From positions 6,759 to 70,758 of the forward strand of contig NZ_LWBU01000179.1 of assembly GCF_001646665.1 (NCBI RefSeq): a DNA stretch of 64,000 bases. The letters run 5' to 3'. This document shows, one piece after another, positions 25,590 through 34,837 of this stretch. The DNA is from Streptomyces noursei. GTDB lineage: Bacteria > Actinomycetota > Actinomycetes > Streptomycetales > Streptomycetaceae. The notes under the pieces were generated by a model. That model saw only the letters and a list, made by a program, of their open reading frames with translations. It had not been told where the DNA came from and did not search any database. The position numbers and the translations under genes are program-made. How positions within the stretch are numbered: the first letter of the stretch is position 1; the number at the start of each line of letters is the position of its first letter.

Positions 25590-26933
25590 TCAGGGCCGGC
25601 CGCCGACGGACAGGGTCCCCCGGCCCGACCCCGTACCGGCTCCTTCGCCGCCCGCGGCCATTCCCGCGTCCGGGCCCGGCCCCTGGCCCGGCCCCTGGCC
25701 CTGCTCGTGGTCCGGCTGCCCGCCGGTTTCACGGCCCCGCTCGTCGCCCCGCCCCCCGTCGCGGTCCCCACCGGCGGCCGGCGCGCCCGGCCCCGTACCC
25801 CCGACGTCCTTCCCGGCGGCCGCGGCCTCGGTGCGGAACTGCTGCGTGAGCCACTGGAAGACGGACGGCACCTCCCGCACCCACGTGCTGACCCGGTGGC
25901 CGCCGTACACCTGCTGGACGTCGACGCGCGTGGGCGCCTTGGAGACCTCCCGCAGGGCGACGCCCTGCTGGTAGCCGTCGCCCCCGTCGCCGGTCAGCAG
26001 GAGCGTGACGCGGGGCGGCACCGGGGCGTCCCTGAGCATGTTGACCGGGTTGTGGGCGCGCCGGAGCTCGGGGTCCTTGCCGGTGAGGGAGGACGGCTCG
26101 GCGGCCGGGTCGTTGTAGCCGGACATGCTGACGCCGAACCGGTAGCGGTCGGGGTGCGCGATGGCGAGCTTGGTGGCGCAGTGGGCGCCGGACGAGAAGC
26201 CGGCGACCGCCCAGCCGTCGGCGGTGTCGGTGGCGCGGAAGTTGTCGGTGACCATCTTGCGGACGTCGACGCTGAGCCAGGTGTCGGCGTTGATCCTGCC
26301 CGGCACGTTGGCGCAGCCGGTGTCGGTGCGGCCGAGGAGGTGGCTGCGCGGCGCGACGAGGATGAACGGCTCGACGGTGCCGTTGCGCATGAGCGGTTCG
26401 AGCTGCCGGTTGGCGTGCATGCCGACGAACCAGGACTTCGGCGAGCCGGGGAACCCGGAGAGCAGTTCCACCACGGGGAACTTCCGGTCCTTGTACGCCG
26501 GGTCGTCGTACTGCGGTGGCAGCCAGACGTACACCTCGGCCTTCACACCGGATATCCCGCCCTTCAGCACGGTCCTGCGGACGCCGGGGCCCATCGCGGG
26601 GTCGTCGACCGGTGCGAAGGTCTGCTTCACCTTCGGCAGGTCCGAGATGCGCCTGCCGCCCAGTCCGTCGGGACCGAGGTCGATCGCCGACTCGACGTGG
26701 TCGCTGGTGCCGAGGAGGTCGTCCCAGCTGTCGTAGAGGCCGTTGACGTTGTTGACGGCGACGAAGACCACGACGATCGCCGTGAGCTGCGCGAAACCGA
26801 CCATGCCCAACCGCGTCGCGGCCCGGACGACGGCGGGGCCGCGCACGCGGCTCCAGAGCGCCAGGGGCAGCAGGACGGCGATCACGGCCAGCACGACCGC
26901 GGTCACGAGGAAGGGAGTACCTGTCAGGCTCAT
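25590..26933 (-). CDS. Membrane-anchored alpha/beta-hydrolase esterase (antigen 85-like)
   Basis: A 447-aa protein from the ATG at 26933, with a GTG one codon upstream. The N-terminus has two to three transmembrane helices (TPFLVTAVVLAVIAVLLPLA, then FAQLTAIVVVFVAVNNVNG). The extracytoplasmic domain is an esterase D/antigen 85-like hydrolase: KFPVVELLSGFPGSPKSW, nucleophile Ser in GFSSGAHCA, and a His in YGGHRVSTW. A Gly/Pro/Gln-rich low-complexity tail of about 70 residues follows. It probably acts on lipid or sugar esters at the cell surface; the substrate is unknown. The tail may be variable. Confidence 0.85.
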   Translation of the reverse strand: MSLTGTPFLVTAVVLAVIAVLLPLALWSRVRGPAVVRAATRLGMVGFAQLTAIVVVFVAVNNVNGLYDSWDDLLGTSDHVESAIDLGPDGLGGRRISDLPKVKQTFAPVDDPAMGPGVRRTVLKGGISGVKAEVYVWLPPQYDDPAYKDRKFPVVELLSGFPGSPKSWFVGMHANRQLEPLMRNGTVEPFILVAPRSHLLGRTDTGCANVPGRINADTWLSVDVRKMVTDNFRATDTADGWAVAGFSSGAHCATKLAIAHPDRYRFGVSMSGYNDPAAEPSSLTGKDPELRRAHNPVNMLRDAPVPPRVTLLLTGDGGDGYQQGVALREVSKAPTRVDVQQVYGGHRVSTWVREVPSVFQWLTQQFRTEAAAAGKDVGGTGPGAPAAGGDRDGGRGDERGRETGGQPDHEQGQGPGQGPGPDAGMAAGGEGAGTGSGRGTLSVGGRP

Positions 26934-27010
26934 CACGGGGAGTAGGAGGGCACCTTCGCCGTACGGGTTGCCGCTCCTATGTACCGTTTATCTCACAAAT
27001 ACTCCGACCG

Positions 27011-27072
27011 GCTTCCTCGGCCGACCGCCGGGCCTCCTCGGCCGACCGCCGACCGCCGACCGCCGACCGCCG
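27011..27072. repeat. Short tandem repeats after the response-regulator gene
   Basis: Two copies of tcctcggccgaccgccg (near 27014 and 27035) and four tandem copies of the heptamer gaccgcc (27044-27071) lie just beyond the stop of the minus-strand regulator gene at 27076. Confidence 0.7.
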
Positions 27073-27075
27073 GCC

Positions 27076-27771
27076 TCACACCAGGCGGCGGGCCGTCGCC
27101 CAGCGGGTCAGCTCGTGACGGTTCGACAGCTGGAGCTTGCGCAGCACGGCCGAGACGTGCGACTCGACCGTCTTGACCGAGATGAACAGCTGCTTGGCGA
27201 TCTCCTTGTACGCGTATCCGCGCGCGATCAGCCGCAGCACCTCGCGCTCCCGCTGGGTGAGCCGGTCCAGGTCCTCGTCGACCGGCGGGGCGTCCGTCGA
27301 GGCGAACGCGTCCAGCACGAATCCCGCCAGCCGGGGCGAGAACACCGCGTCGCCCTCCTGGACCCGGAAAACGGAGTCGACCAGGTCGGCACCGGTGATC
27401 GTCTTGGTGACGTACCCCCGCGCACCGCCCCGGATGACCCCGATGACGTCCTCGGCGGCGTCCGAGACGGACAGCGCCAGGAAGCGCACCGGGTTCTCGG
27501 GGGCCGTCATCAGGCTCGCGCAGCGGCGCAGCACCTCCACGCCTCCGCCGCCCGGCAGGTGCACGTCCAGGAGGACCACCTCGGGGCGCGTCGCGGTGAT
27601 CACGGCGACCGCCTGGTCGACGTCGGCGGCCTCACCGACCACCTCCACACCGGTCGTCTCGGTCCGGCCGATCTCGGCCTGCACCCCGGTGCGGAACATC
27701 CGGTGGTCGTCCACCAGCACGACCCGCACCCGCCGCTCCGTGCCCGCGACAGCCGTCGTGTCCTCGGTCAT
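27076..27771 (-). CDS. LuxR-family two-component response regulator
   Basis: A 231-aa protein whose ATG at 27771 overlaps the kinase stop (ATGA). The receiver domain begins VRVVLVDDHRMFRTGVQAEI, with the phosphoacceptor Asp in VVLLDVHLPG and the conserved Lys in YVTKTI. The C-terminal LuxR helix-turn-helix reads LTQREREVLRLIARGYAYKE and KTVESHVSAVLRKL. It is the cognate regulator of the PspC-domain histidine kinase encoded immediately upstream. Targets are unknown; the divergent PspC gene is an obvious candidate. Confidence 0.95.
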   Translation of the reverse strand: MTEDTTAVAGTERRVRVVLVDDHRMFRTGVQAEIGRTETTGVEVVGEAADVDQAVAVITATRPEVVLLDVHLPGGGGVEVLRRCASLMTAPENPVRFLALSVSDAAEDVIGVIRGGARGYVTKTITGADLVDSVFRVQEGDAVFSPRLAGFVLDAFASTDAPPVDEDLDRLTQREREVLRLIARGYAYKEIAKQLFISVKTVESHVSAVLRKLQLSNRHELTRWATARRLV

Positions 27772-29039
27772 CCGTCCGCCCTCTCCATCTCCAGCTCCAC
27801 CTCGGTGCCGTCGCCCGGCACCGACCGCAGCCGCGCGGTGCCGCCGTTGCGCTGCATCCGCCCGATGATCGATTCTCGTACGCCCATCCGGTCGGCGGGT
27901 ACGGCGTCGAGGTCGAAGCCCGGACCCCGGTCCCGTACGGACACGAAGACCGTGCGGCCCTCCACCTCCGCGTACACCTGCACCGCCCCTCCCCCGCCAC
28001 CGTACTTGGCGGCGTTGACCATGGCCTCGCGCGCGGCCTGCATCTGCGCGGCCAGTCCTTCGTCGAGCGGGCAGTCGCCGACGACGACCACCTCCAGGGG
28101 CACGCCGTGGGCGTCCTCCACCTCGGCGGCGGTCCTCTTGACCGCCTCGGCCAGGGTGTCGGGCTCCTCGTCCTCGTCCTTGCCGGTGCCCTCGGGCCGG
28201 TACAGCCAGTTGCGCAGCTCGCGCTCCTGGGCGCGGGCGAGCCGGCGGACCTCGCCGGGGTCCTCGGCATGACGCTGGATCAGGGTGAGGGTGTGCAGCA
28301 CCGAGTCGTGCACGTGGGCGGCGACCTCGGCCCGCTCCTGGGCGCGGATGCGCATGGTGCGCTCCTCGGACAGGTCCTGCGACATGCGCACCAGCCAGGG
28401 GCCCGCCAGCAGGGCCATCCCGGCGAGGACGGCGATCGCGGCGGTGAGCGCCGTGCCGAGCTGGGCCGCCGAGCCGCGCACCACCATGAAGACCGTCAGG
28501 CCCATGCCGACGAGCGCCACCCCGGCCAGGCCCCGCACCAGCTGGAAGAGCCGCTTGCGGCCGCCCGGCTCGGTCCAGCTGGCCCGCCGCGCGTTGTCCG
28601 CCTGACGCCACACCAGGACCACGCCGACGCCCACCAGCAGCGTCGGCCACACGTACCGGTTGGCCTCGCCGCCGAGGTCGACGCTGGTCACGAAGCCGAT
28701 CGCGCCGATGGTGAGCGCGACGAGCGCCACCACCTGGCCCTTGTCCGGCTTGCGGAGCCGGCGCCGCCCGTCGGGCCCGGTCGCGAAGACGGAGCGGGGC
28801 CCGGAGCGGCCGCCGACGCCCAGCGGCACGACGATCCAGAAGACGGCGTACACCAGGACGCCGAGGCCGTCGGCGAGGAACAGGGCGAGGAAGACCAGCC
28901 GCACCCAGATGACGGGAAGCCCCAGGTGCCCCGCCAGGCCCCGGGCGACACCGCCGAGCATCCGCCCGTCGGCGCTGCGGTACAGCTTGCGCACGGGCGG
29001 CTCGTCGGTCGTCTCGGGCGGGCGGGCGGCGACTGGCAT
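27768..29039 (-). CDS. Sensor histidine kinase with N-terminal PspC domain
   Basis: A 423-aa protein starting at the ATG at 29039. Residues about 18-75 are a PspC domain (KLYRSADGRMLGGVARGLAG and a following membrane helix). Four more hydrophobic segments follow, then a HisKA_3 dimerisation domain with the phosphoacceptor His in AAHVHDSVLHTL, and an HATPase domain (AREAMVNAAKYGGGGG, DRGPGFDLDAVP). The sensor part is membrane-embedded, so it likely reads envelope stress. It overlaps its response-regulator gene and is divergent from a second PspC-domain gene at 29190, the typical actinobacterial arrangement. Confidence 0.94.
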   Translation of the reverse strand: MPVAARPPETTDEPPVRKLYRSADGRMLGGVARGLAGHLGLPVIWVRLVFLALFLADGLGVLVYAVFWIVVPLGVGGRSGPRSVFATGPDGRRRLRKPDKGQVVALVALTIGAIGFVTSVDLGGEANRYVWPTLLVGVGVVLVWRQADNARRASWTEPGGRKRLFQLVRGLAGVALVGMGLTVFMVVRGSAAQLGTALTAAIAVLAGMALLAGPWLVRMSQDLSEERTMRIRAQERAEVAAHVHDSVLHTLTLIQRHAEDPGEVRRLARAQERELRNWLYRPEGTGKDEDEEPDTLAEAVKRTAAEVEDAHGVPLEVVVVGDCPLDEGLAAQMQAAREAMVNAAKYGGGGGAVQVYAEVEGRTVFVSVRDRGPGFDLDAVPADRMGVRESIIGRMQRNGGTARLRSVPGDGTEVELEMERADG

Positions 29040-29189
29040 GCCCCGATCGTCACACGCCGGCCGGGGCCGGACATCAGGGCCGTCCCTCATCCGACCCTGA
29101 GAACCCGGGGCGGCGCCAGGGGCAATATCAGGGACGGTCCAGGGTCGAGGAAGGTGCCGGGGCGGCGCACGGCCCGTCACCATGGACGC

Positions 29190-30494
29190 ATGACGCGTAC
29201 CACCCCCGCTCCCGCCGAGGCCGGCGGAGCACCGCCCCGTCCGCCACTGCGGCGCGCCACGCGCCGGAAGGTGGTGGCCGGGGTGTGCGGCGGGCTGGGG
29301 CGGTACTACGACCTGGACCCGGTGATCTTCCGCGTGGCGGTCGGGGTGCTGTCCGTGACCGGAGGGCTCGGGCTGGTCTTCTACGGCTTCGCCTGGCTCC
29401 TGGTCACGGCGGACGGCGACGACGAGAACGAGGCGCGGCGGCTGCTGTCCGGCCGGGTGGACGGCGCCTCGCTGATCGCGCTGCTGATGGCCCTGGTGGG
29501 GTGCGGTCTGTTCCTGTCGATGCTGGGCAACGTCAGCACCGTCTCGTTCTCGCTGCTGCTGATCGTCGCGGTGAGCGGGGCGGCCGTGTGGTCGCAGCGC
29601 CGCCGGCTGGCCGACGGCACCGAGGCGGTGGCGGACCCGGTGACGGCGCACACGGTGGCGGAGGCCCCGCCGGAGACCAAGGCGCCGCCGCCGCCCGAGT
29701 CCCCGTCGTGGTGGCGGGAGCCGATCGTCAAGGACGGTACGTCGGGGCCGGTCCCGCTCGGATACCTGTGGGGCCCGGAGGACGGCGTCGGGGTGGAGGC
29801 CGCCCTGCTGGGGCGCCCCGCGCGGAGCGCCGGGCCGGGGCCGGCGGCCGTGCGCGGCCGGGGCCCGCGGTCCATCGGCGGGCCGGTCCTCCTGCTCGCC
29901 CTGGTGGCCGGCGGGCTCGGCACGGGCCTCTCCTGGGGCTCGCAACCGTTCGGCGCGGCCCTGCAGACCGGGCTGGCGTCGGCGCTGGCCGTCTTCGCGC
30001 TCGGGCTGGTGGTCTCCTCGTTCCTGGGGCGCACCGGCGCGGGCACGGTCTTCATGACGGTGGTCACGGCCGTGCTGCTGGCGGGCGCGGCGCTGGTGCC
30101 CCGGCAGATCGACACGGAGTGGGTGCGTACGCGGTGGGCCCCGGCGACCACGGCGGACCTGCGGCCGCGGTACGAACTGGGCACCGGCGTCGGCACCCTG
30201 GACCTGTCCCGGCTGACCGTTCCGGTGAAGGGCACGGCGCGCACCGCCGCCGAGGTCGGCGCGGGCCGCCTGCACGTCGTCGTCCCGAGGGACGTGACCG
30301 TGACGGTGCGCGCCGAGGTGGGGCTCGGCGACCTGCGCCTGCCGGCCGACCCGCCCGGCGACATCGACGTCGCCCCGGGCCGCGAGGCGGACCGCACGCT
30401 GACCCCGCCGAAGGGCGCGGCCCCGGCGGGCACGCTCGACCTCACCCTGGAGGTCGCGCTCGGACAGGTGGAGGTCACCCGTGCCGCGTCCTGA
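29190..30494 (+). CDS. PspC domain membrane protein
   Basis: A 434-aa protein from the ATG at 29190. The PspC domain lies at about residues 20-75 (ATRRKVVAGVCGGLGRYYDL, then GLVFYGFAWLLVTAD). Three more membrane segments follow, and the C-terminal part (EVGAGRLHVVVPRDVTVTVR, GLGDLRLPAD) resembles the adhesin-like beta domain often fused to PspC. It probably senses or stabilises the membrane with the divergent PspC histidine kinase. The short gene at 30481 overlaps its end by 14 bp, indicating translational coupling. Confidence 0.9.
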   Translation: MTRTTPAPAEAGGAPPRPPLRRATRRKVVAGVCGGLGRYYDLDPVIFRVAVGVLSVTGGLGLVFYGFAWLLVTADGDDENEARRLLSGRVDGASLIALLMALVGCGLFLSMLGNVSTVSFSLLLIVAVSGAAVWSQRRRLADGTEAVADPVTAHTVAEAPPETKAPPPPESPSWWREPIVKDGTSGPVPLGYLWGPEDGVGVEAALLGRPARSAGPGPAAVRGRGPRSIGGPVLLLALVAGGLGTGLSWGSQPFGAALQTGLASALAVFALGLVVSSFLGRTGAGTVFMTVVTAVLLAGAALVPRQIDTEWVRTRWAPATTADLRPRYELGTGVGTLDLSRLTVPVKGTARTAAEVGAGRLHVVVPRDVTVTVRAEVGLGDLRLPADPPGDIDVAPGREADRTLTPPKGAAPAGTLDLTLEVALGQVEVTRAAS

Positions 30495-30768
30495 CGCGCC
30501 CCGCCCGTGGCGCCACGGCTTCCGGCCCGGGCGCCTGGTCCTGGGCCTCACCGGCCTGGGCGTCGCGGCGCTCTACGCGGGCGACGCCGCCGGGGCGTGG
30601 CACACGCCCTGGTACGCGGTGCTGCCGCTGCTCGCCGCCGGGCTGGTGCTGGCGGGCGGCGCCGGCCTGCTCGGTCAGCGCGCCCGGCGCCGCCGTGCCG
30701 CCAGGGCCGCGTCGAGCGACAGCACCGGGGCGCCGGCCAGCACGAGCGGCAGCCAGGCCATCAGGTAG
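30481..30768 (+). CDS. Small membrane protein coupled to PspC gene
   Basis: A 95-aa protein with a GTG start at 30481 inside the end of the PspC gene. Two hydrophobic segments (RLVLGLTGLGVAALYAG and WYAVLPLLAAGLVLAGGAGLL) precede an Arg-rich stretch. The last about 30 residues are Ser/Ala-rich and lie entirely over the 3' end of the DoxX gene on the opposite strand, so the C-terminal tail may be the product of a lost stop. No function can be assigned. Confidence 0.65.
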   Translation: MPRPDAPRPWRHGFRPGRLVLGLTGLGVAALYAGDAAGAWHTPWYAVLPLLAAGLVLAGGAGLLGQRARRRRAARAASSDSTGAPASTSGSQAIR

Positions 30769-31193
30769 GCGAGGTCGTTGCCGTAGTAGTACGGGTCGGA
30801 CTGCCAGCTCACGGTCAGCCACAGGCTCAGCGAGATCAGGGCCCCGCCCAGCGCGGCGAGCCGCGCCAGCAGTCCGGCGAGGGTGCCGAGACCGACGGCC
30901 ACCTCGCCCAGGGCGATGGCGTGGCCGAACCCCTCGGGGTTCTTCAGGGCCAGGTCGACGAGCCAGGGCACGGCGGAGGAGTCCCGGACGGACCGCATCA
31001 TGTCGCCGACCGACCCGGTACCGGACGCCGCCAGGAAGCGGTCGTCGGTGAGCTTGTCGAGCCCCGCGTAGACGAAGGTGACCCCGAGGAAGATCCGCAG
31101 CGGCAGCAGCGCGTACCGCTCGGCGGTCGCGCGCAGGCCGGGTGGCCCGCCGCCGTCCCCGTAGGTCGCTCTCATCCGGTGGCTGTGCGTCAT
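30675..31193 (-). CDS. DoxX family membrane protein
   Basis: A 172-aa protein from the ATG at 31193, preceded by GGAGAGGCAGG; an in-frame GTG at 31214 is possible. The DoxX signature is ALLPLRIFLGVTFVYAGLDK, followed by NPEGFGHAIALGEVAVGLGT and three more membrane helices. DoxX proteins are small membrane redox or respiratory-chain-associated proteins, several tied to thiol stress. Its 3' end overlaps the small membrane protein gene on the plus strand by 94 bp. Confidence 0.9.
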   Translation of the reverse strand: MTHSHRMRATYGDGGGPPGLRATAERYALLPLRIFLGVTFVYAGLDKLTDDRFLAASGTGSVGDMMRSVRDSSAVPWLVDLALKNPEGFGHAIALGEVAVGLGTLAGLLARLAALGGALISLSLWLTVSWQSDPYYYGNDLAYLMAWLPLVLAGAPVLSLDAALAARRRRAR

Positions 31194-31416
31194 CGCCGGC
31201 CTGCCTCTCCACACGGCTGTCCCCGAACCGATTCTCCTCGGCGTTCCCGCCCTTGGATACGCGACGGACCGCGCACCGGTTCACGCCGCGCACCGGCATC
31301 CGTACGGGCACGCCGGAGATCCGGCCCCTCGCGGCGGGGGCGCCGCCGCGCGAGGTCCGCCCGCGCGGGGCCGCCGCCGCGCTACGTCCGCCCGCGCCCG
31401 GGGTCGTTGGAGCACA

Positions 31417-31890
31417 ATGCAGCGCATGACGGACGACGACCGCACCCCGCCCTCGCCGCTGGTCGAGCTTCTGGAACTGGAGCCCCACATCGAGGGGGGC
31501 TGGTTCCGGGAGACCTGGAAGACGGCCGGCACGACCGCGCCCGACGGCTATCCCGGCCCCCGCACCTACGCGACCGGCATCTATTTCCTGCTGCACCCCG
31601 GCGAGCGGTCGCGCTGGCACCGCGTGCGCTCCGACGAGCTGTGGCTGTGGCACCGCGGCGGACCGCTCCGCCTCTCGCTCGGCGGGGAGGGCGACGACCC
31701 GTCCGAGCCGTGGGACCTGGTGCTCGGCCCGTCGGTCGAGGCCGGCGAGCAGCCGCAGCTCCTCGTCCCGGCGGGCACCTGGCAGGCCGCCGAGCCGGCG
31801 GGCGACGAACCGGTGCTCGTCACCTGCGTCGTCGCGCCGGGCTTCCACTACGACGACTTCACGCTCGAAGCCGCCGCCCACAGGACGTAG
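31417..31890 (+). CDS. Cupin (DUF985) family protein
   Basis: A 157-aa protein; an ATG at 31426 is an alternative start. It matches the DUF985 cupin family: LELEPHIEGGWFRETWK near the N-terminus, TGIYFLLHPGERSRWHRVRS with possible metal-binding His residues, ELWLWHRGGPL, and LVTCVVAPGFHYDDFTL near the end. The fold suggests a sugar- or metal-binding cupin of unknown reaction. It converges on guaA with a perfect palindromic terminator between. Confidence 0.9.
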   Translation: MQRMTDDDRTPPSPLVELLELEPHIEGGWFRETWKTAGTTAPDGYPGPRTYATGIYFLLHPGERSRWHRVRSDELWLWHRGGPLRLSLGGEGDDPSEPWDLVLGPSVEAGEQPQLLVPAGTWQAAEPAGDEPVLVTCVVAPGFHYDDFTLEAAAHRT

Positions 31891-31944
31891 GCGACGGCTC
31901 CGGTCGGACGTGCGGCGGGATCACCCCTCCGGGGGTCCCGTCAC

Positions 31945-31966
31945 GGGCTCCCCCCGGGGGGAGCCC
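31945..31966. terminator. Palindromic terminator between cupin gene and guaA
   Basis: A 22-nt perfect palindrome (GGGCTCCCCCC and its complement) lies between the convergent gene ends at 31890 and 31991. Confidence 0.65.
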
Positions 31967-31990
31967 ATGTGGGGGCTCAGGCCCCGGGGA

Positions 31991-33574
<1,584 letters not shown>

Positions 33575-33696
33575 TACGGCGGCCTTCCGGCGGGGAGGAG
33601 TCTGTATGTCGATTCTACCGGCGCGGCCGGGTACGCCTTTGTCTCACCATCCGAACCGGGGGCCGTCCCGCTGGGCGGATGGTCCATACTGGCGGC

Positions 33697-33777
33697 ATGC
33701 GCAAGCTCTCGACCTTCGTCTTTACCTATGGCACCGGGCCCGTCCGGCTGCCATGGTCGTGCTGCTTGAGCAACTGA
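33697..33777 (+). CDS. Putative Phe/Tyr leader peptide of chorismate mutase
   Basis: A 26-codon open frame from the ATG at 33697 to the TGA at 33777. Its start reads MRKLSTFVFTYGTG, so Phe codons 7 and 9 and Tyr codon 11 cluster together. The second Phe and the Tyr use TTT and TAT, both rare in this GC-rich genome. There is no Shine-Dalgarno sequence. A -10-like CATACT at 33685-33690 would place the start of transcription on the A of the ATG, so it may be leaderless. A strong terminator follows 14 bp after the stop, and the chorismate mutase gene comes next. This is the layout of an attenuation leader peptide sensing the end products Phe and Tyr. It is an inference; no such leader is known to me here. 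Confidence 0.6.
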   Translation: MRKLSTFVFTYGTGPVRLPWSCCLSN

Positions 33778-33791
33778 CAAGCGACTTCCCC

Positions 33792-33832
33792 AGGCGCCCC
33801 GGGCCGACAAGGTCCGGGGCGCCTGTCGTTTT
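33792..33832 (+). terminator. Putative transcription attenuator before chorismate mutase
   Basis: A 14-bp stem with one G-T pair (33792-33805 with 33811-33824) closes a 5-nt loop (gacaa) and is followed by GTCGTTTT, an unusual U-run for this genome. It sits between the leader peptide stop and the gene start rather than after a gene, as an attenuator would. GGCCCG at 33737-33742 in the leader could pair with CGGGCC at 33800-33805 as a competing, weak antiterminator. Confidence 0.7.
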
Positions 33833-33883
33833 CCCGGATCCGTCACCGGCCCGGGGGCCCGACCCTCCCGAGGAGCCCCCGCC

Positions 33884-34171
33884 ATGACCGCAGTGCACAC
33901 CGACCGGACCGGCGCCCGTACCGACCAGGCCGCGGACGTCATCACGGGCGCGCGTGAACGCATCGACGCGCTCGACGACCGGATCATCGGCCTCATCCAG
34001 GAACGGATGGCCGTCTCGGCCGTCATCCAGGACGCCCGCATCTCCTCCGGCGGCCGGCGGGTGAACCTGGCGCGCGAGATGGAGGTCCTGGCCCACTACC
34101 GCGACGCGCTGGGCAGGCCGGGCACGTCGCTGGCGATGACGATGCTGGAGCTCTGCCGCGGCCGCATCTGA
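33884..34171 (+). CDS. Chorismate mutase (AroQ class)
   Basis: A 95-aa monofunctional all-helical AroQ-type enzyme that turns chorismate into prephenate, the first committed step to Phe and Tyr. Conserved features: RERIDALDDRIIGLIQERM on helix 1, with the active-site Arg, and ARISSGGRRVNLAREMEVL with a Lys/Arg-rich loop. GAGGAG lies 8 bp before the ATG. It has no partner prephenate dehydratase or dehydrogenase domain and no neighbouring aromatic genes. The upstream leader peptide and terminator suggest regulation by Phe/Tyr supply. Confidence 0.94.
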   Translation: MTAVHTDRTGARTDQAADVITGARERIDALDDRIIGLIQERMAVSAVIQDARISSGGRRVNLAREMEVLAHYRDALGRPGTSLAMTMLELCRGRI

Positions 34172-34378
34172 GTTCGGACACGGTTCTCACCCGTACGGCG
34201 CGTGACCGGTTCCGTACGGCTTCGTTGGTCCCGGTGTCCGTGTCATCCAGGGGCGGGCCGAAGAAACCACGCGTGGCTCCGCTGGGGCGTGTGGCGTTCC
34301 CCGTGGGGGGCGCCGTGGGACCTCGCTCCAGCGTGCGTGACCGGACGGCAGGGGACAGCAGCCCGGTCACCCGAAAAA

Positions 34379-34412
34379 GCGGTCGGCTCCGGGGACGCCC
34401 GGAGCCGACCGC
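34379..34412 (-). terminator. Hairpin terminator, 14-bp stem
   Basis: A perfect 14-bp stem (34379-34392 with 34399-34412) closes a 6-nt loop. AAAAA at 34374-34378 on its left makes a U-run only for minus-strand transcripts, although the stem could also end chorismate mutase transcription. Confidence 0.7.
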
Positions 34413-34571
34413 ATCCGGTGCGGACGATCGCACCGCCCCCGGCCGGTGTTGTCCCCCACCCCGCTCCCACACCCCCCTCCCCTCCCTCTCCCACGACCAC
34501 TGCCCAGCGGCGTCTCCCCCCGGCGCCGCCACTCTCGGCCCCGGCGCTGCCCTGACGCCGGTGCCGACGGC

Positions 34572-34607
34572 CAAGGGCCCCGCGGAAGCGATTCCGCGGG
34601 GCCCTTG
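34572..34607 (+). terminator. Hairpin terminator, 16-bp stem
   Basis: A perfect 16-bp stem (34572-34587 with 34592-34607) closes a GCGA loop, followed by TTC. Confidence 0.75.
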
Positions 34608-34837
34608 TTCTGTGCGCTCCGGGTCGAAGCGCCAGCCCCGGACCACACCCGGTGCACACAAGCGGAATGTGTGATGCAGCGCACATAAGTTTTTCGTCAG
34701 GTGGCGTGCAACCATCCCCCCTCTTCGCAGGTCATGCATGCGAAACAACGGCCACACCCGTGACACCCCCACGCCGGGTCGGCCCCACGACTCCGTACCG
34801 CGTCACAGCGGTACGCCCGGACTTCACTGAGGTCTTC

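Larger units (their letters stand above)
34172..34837. other. Intergenic region with two terminators
   Basis: This 666-bp gap between chorismate mutase and the LAETG protein gene contains two strong hairpins (34379-34412, 34572-34607), listed separately, and C-rich sequence between them. Open frames crossing it lack starts with ribosome-binding sites and have no recognisable product. The promoter of the LAETG gene should lie after 34610, where the sequence is AT-richer (aagtttttcgtcagg near 34686). Confidence 0.65.
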
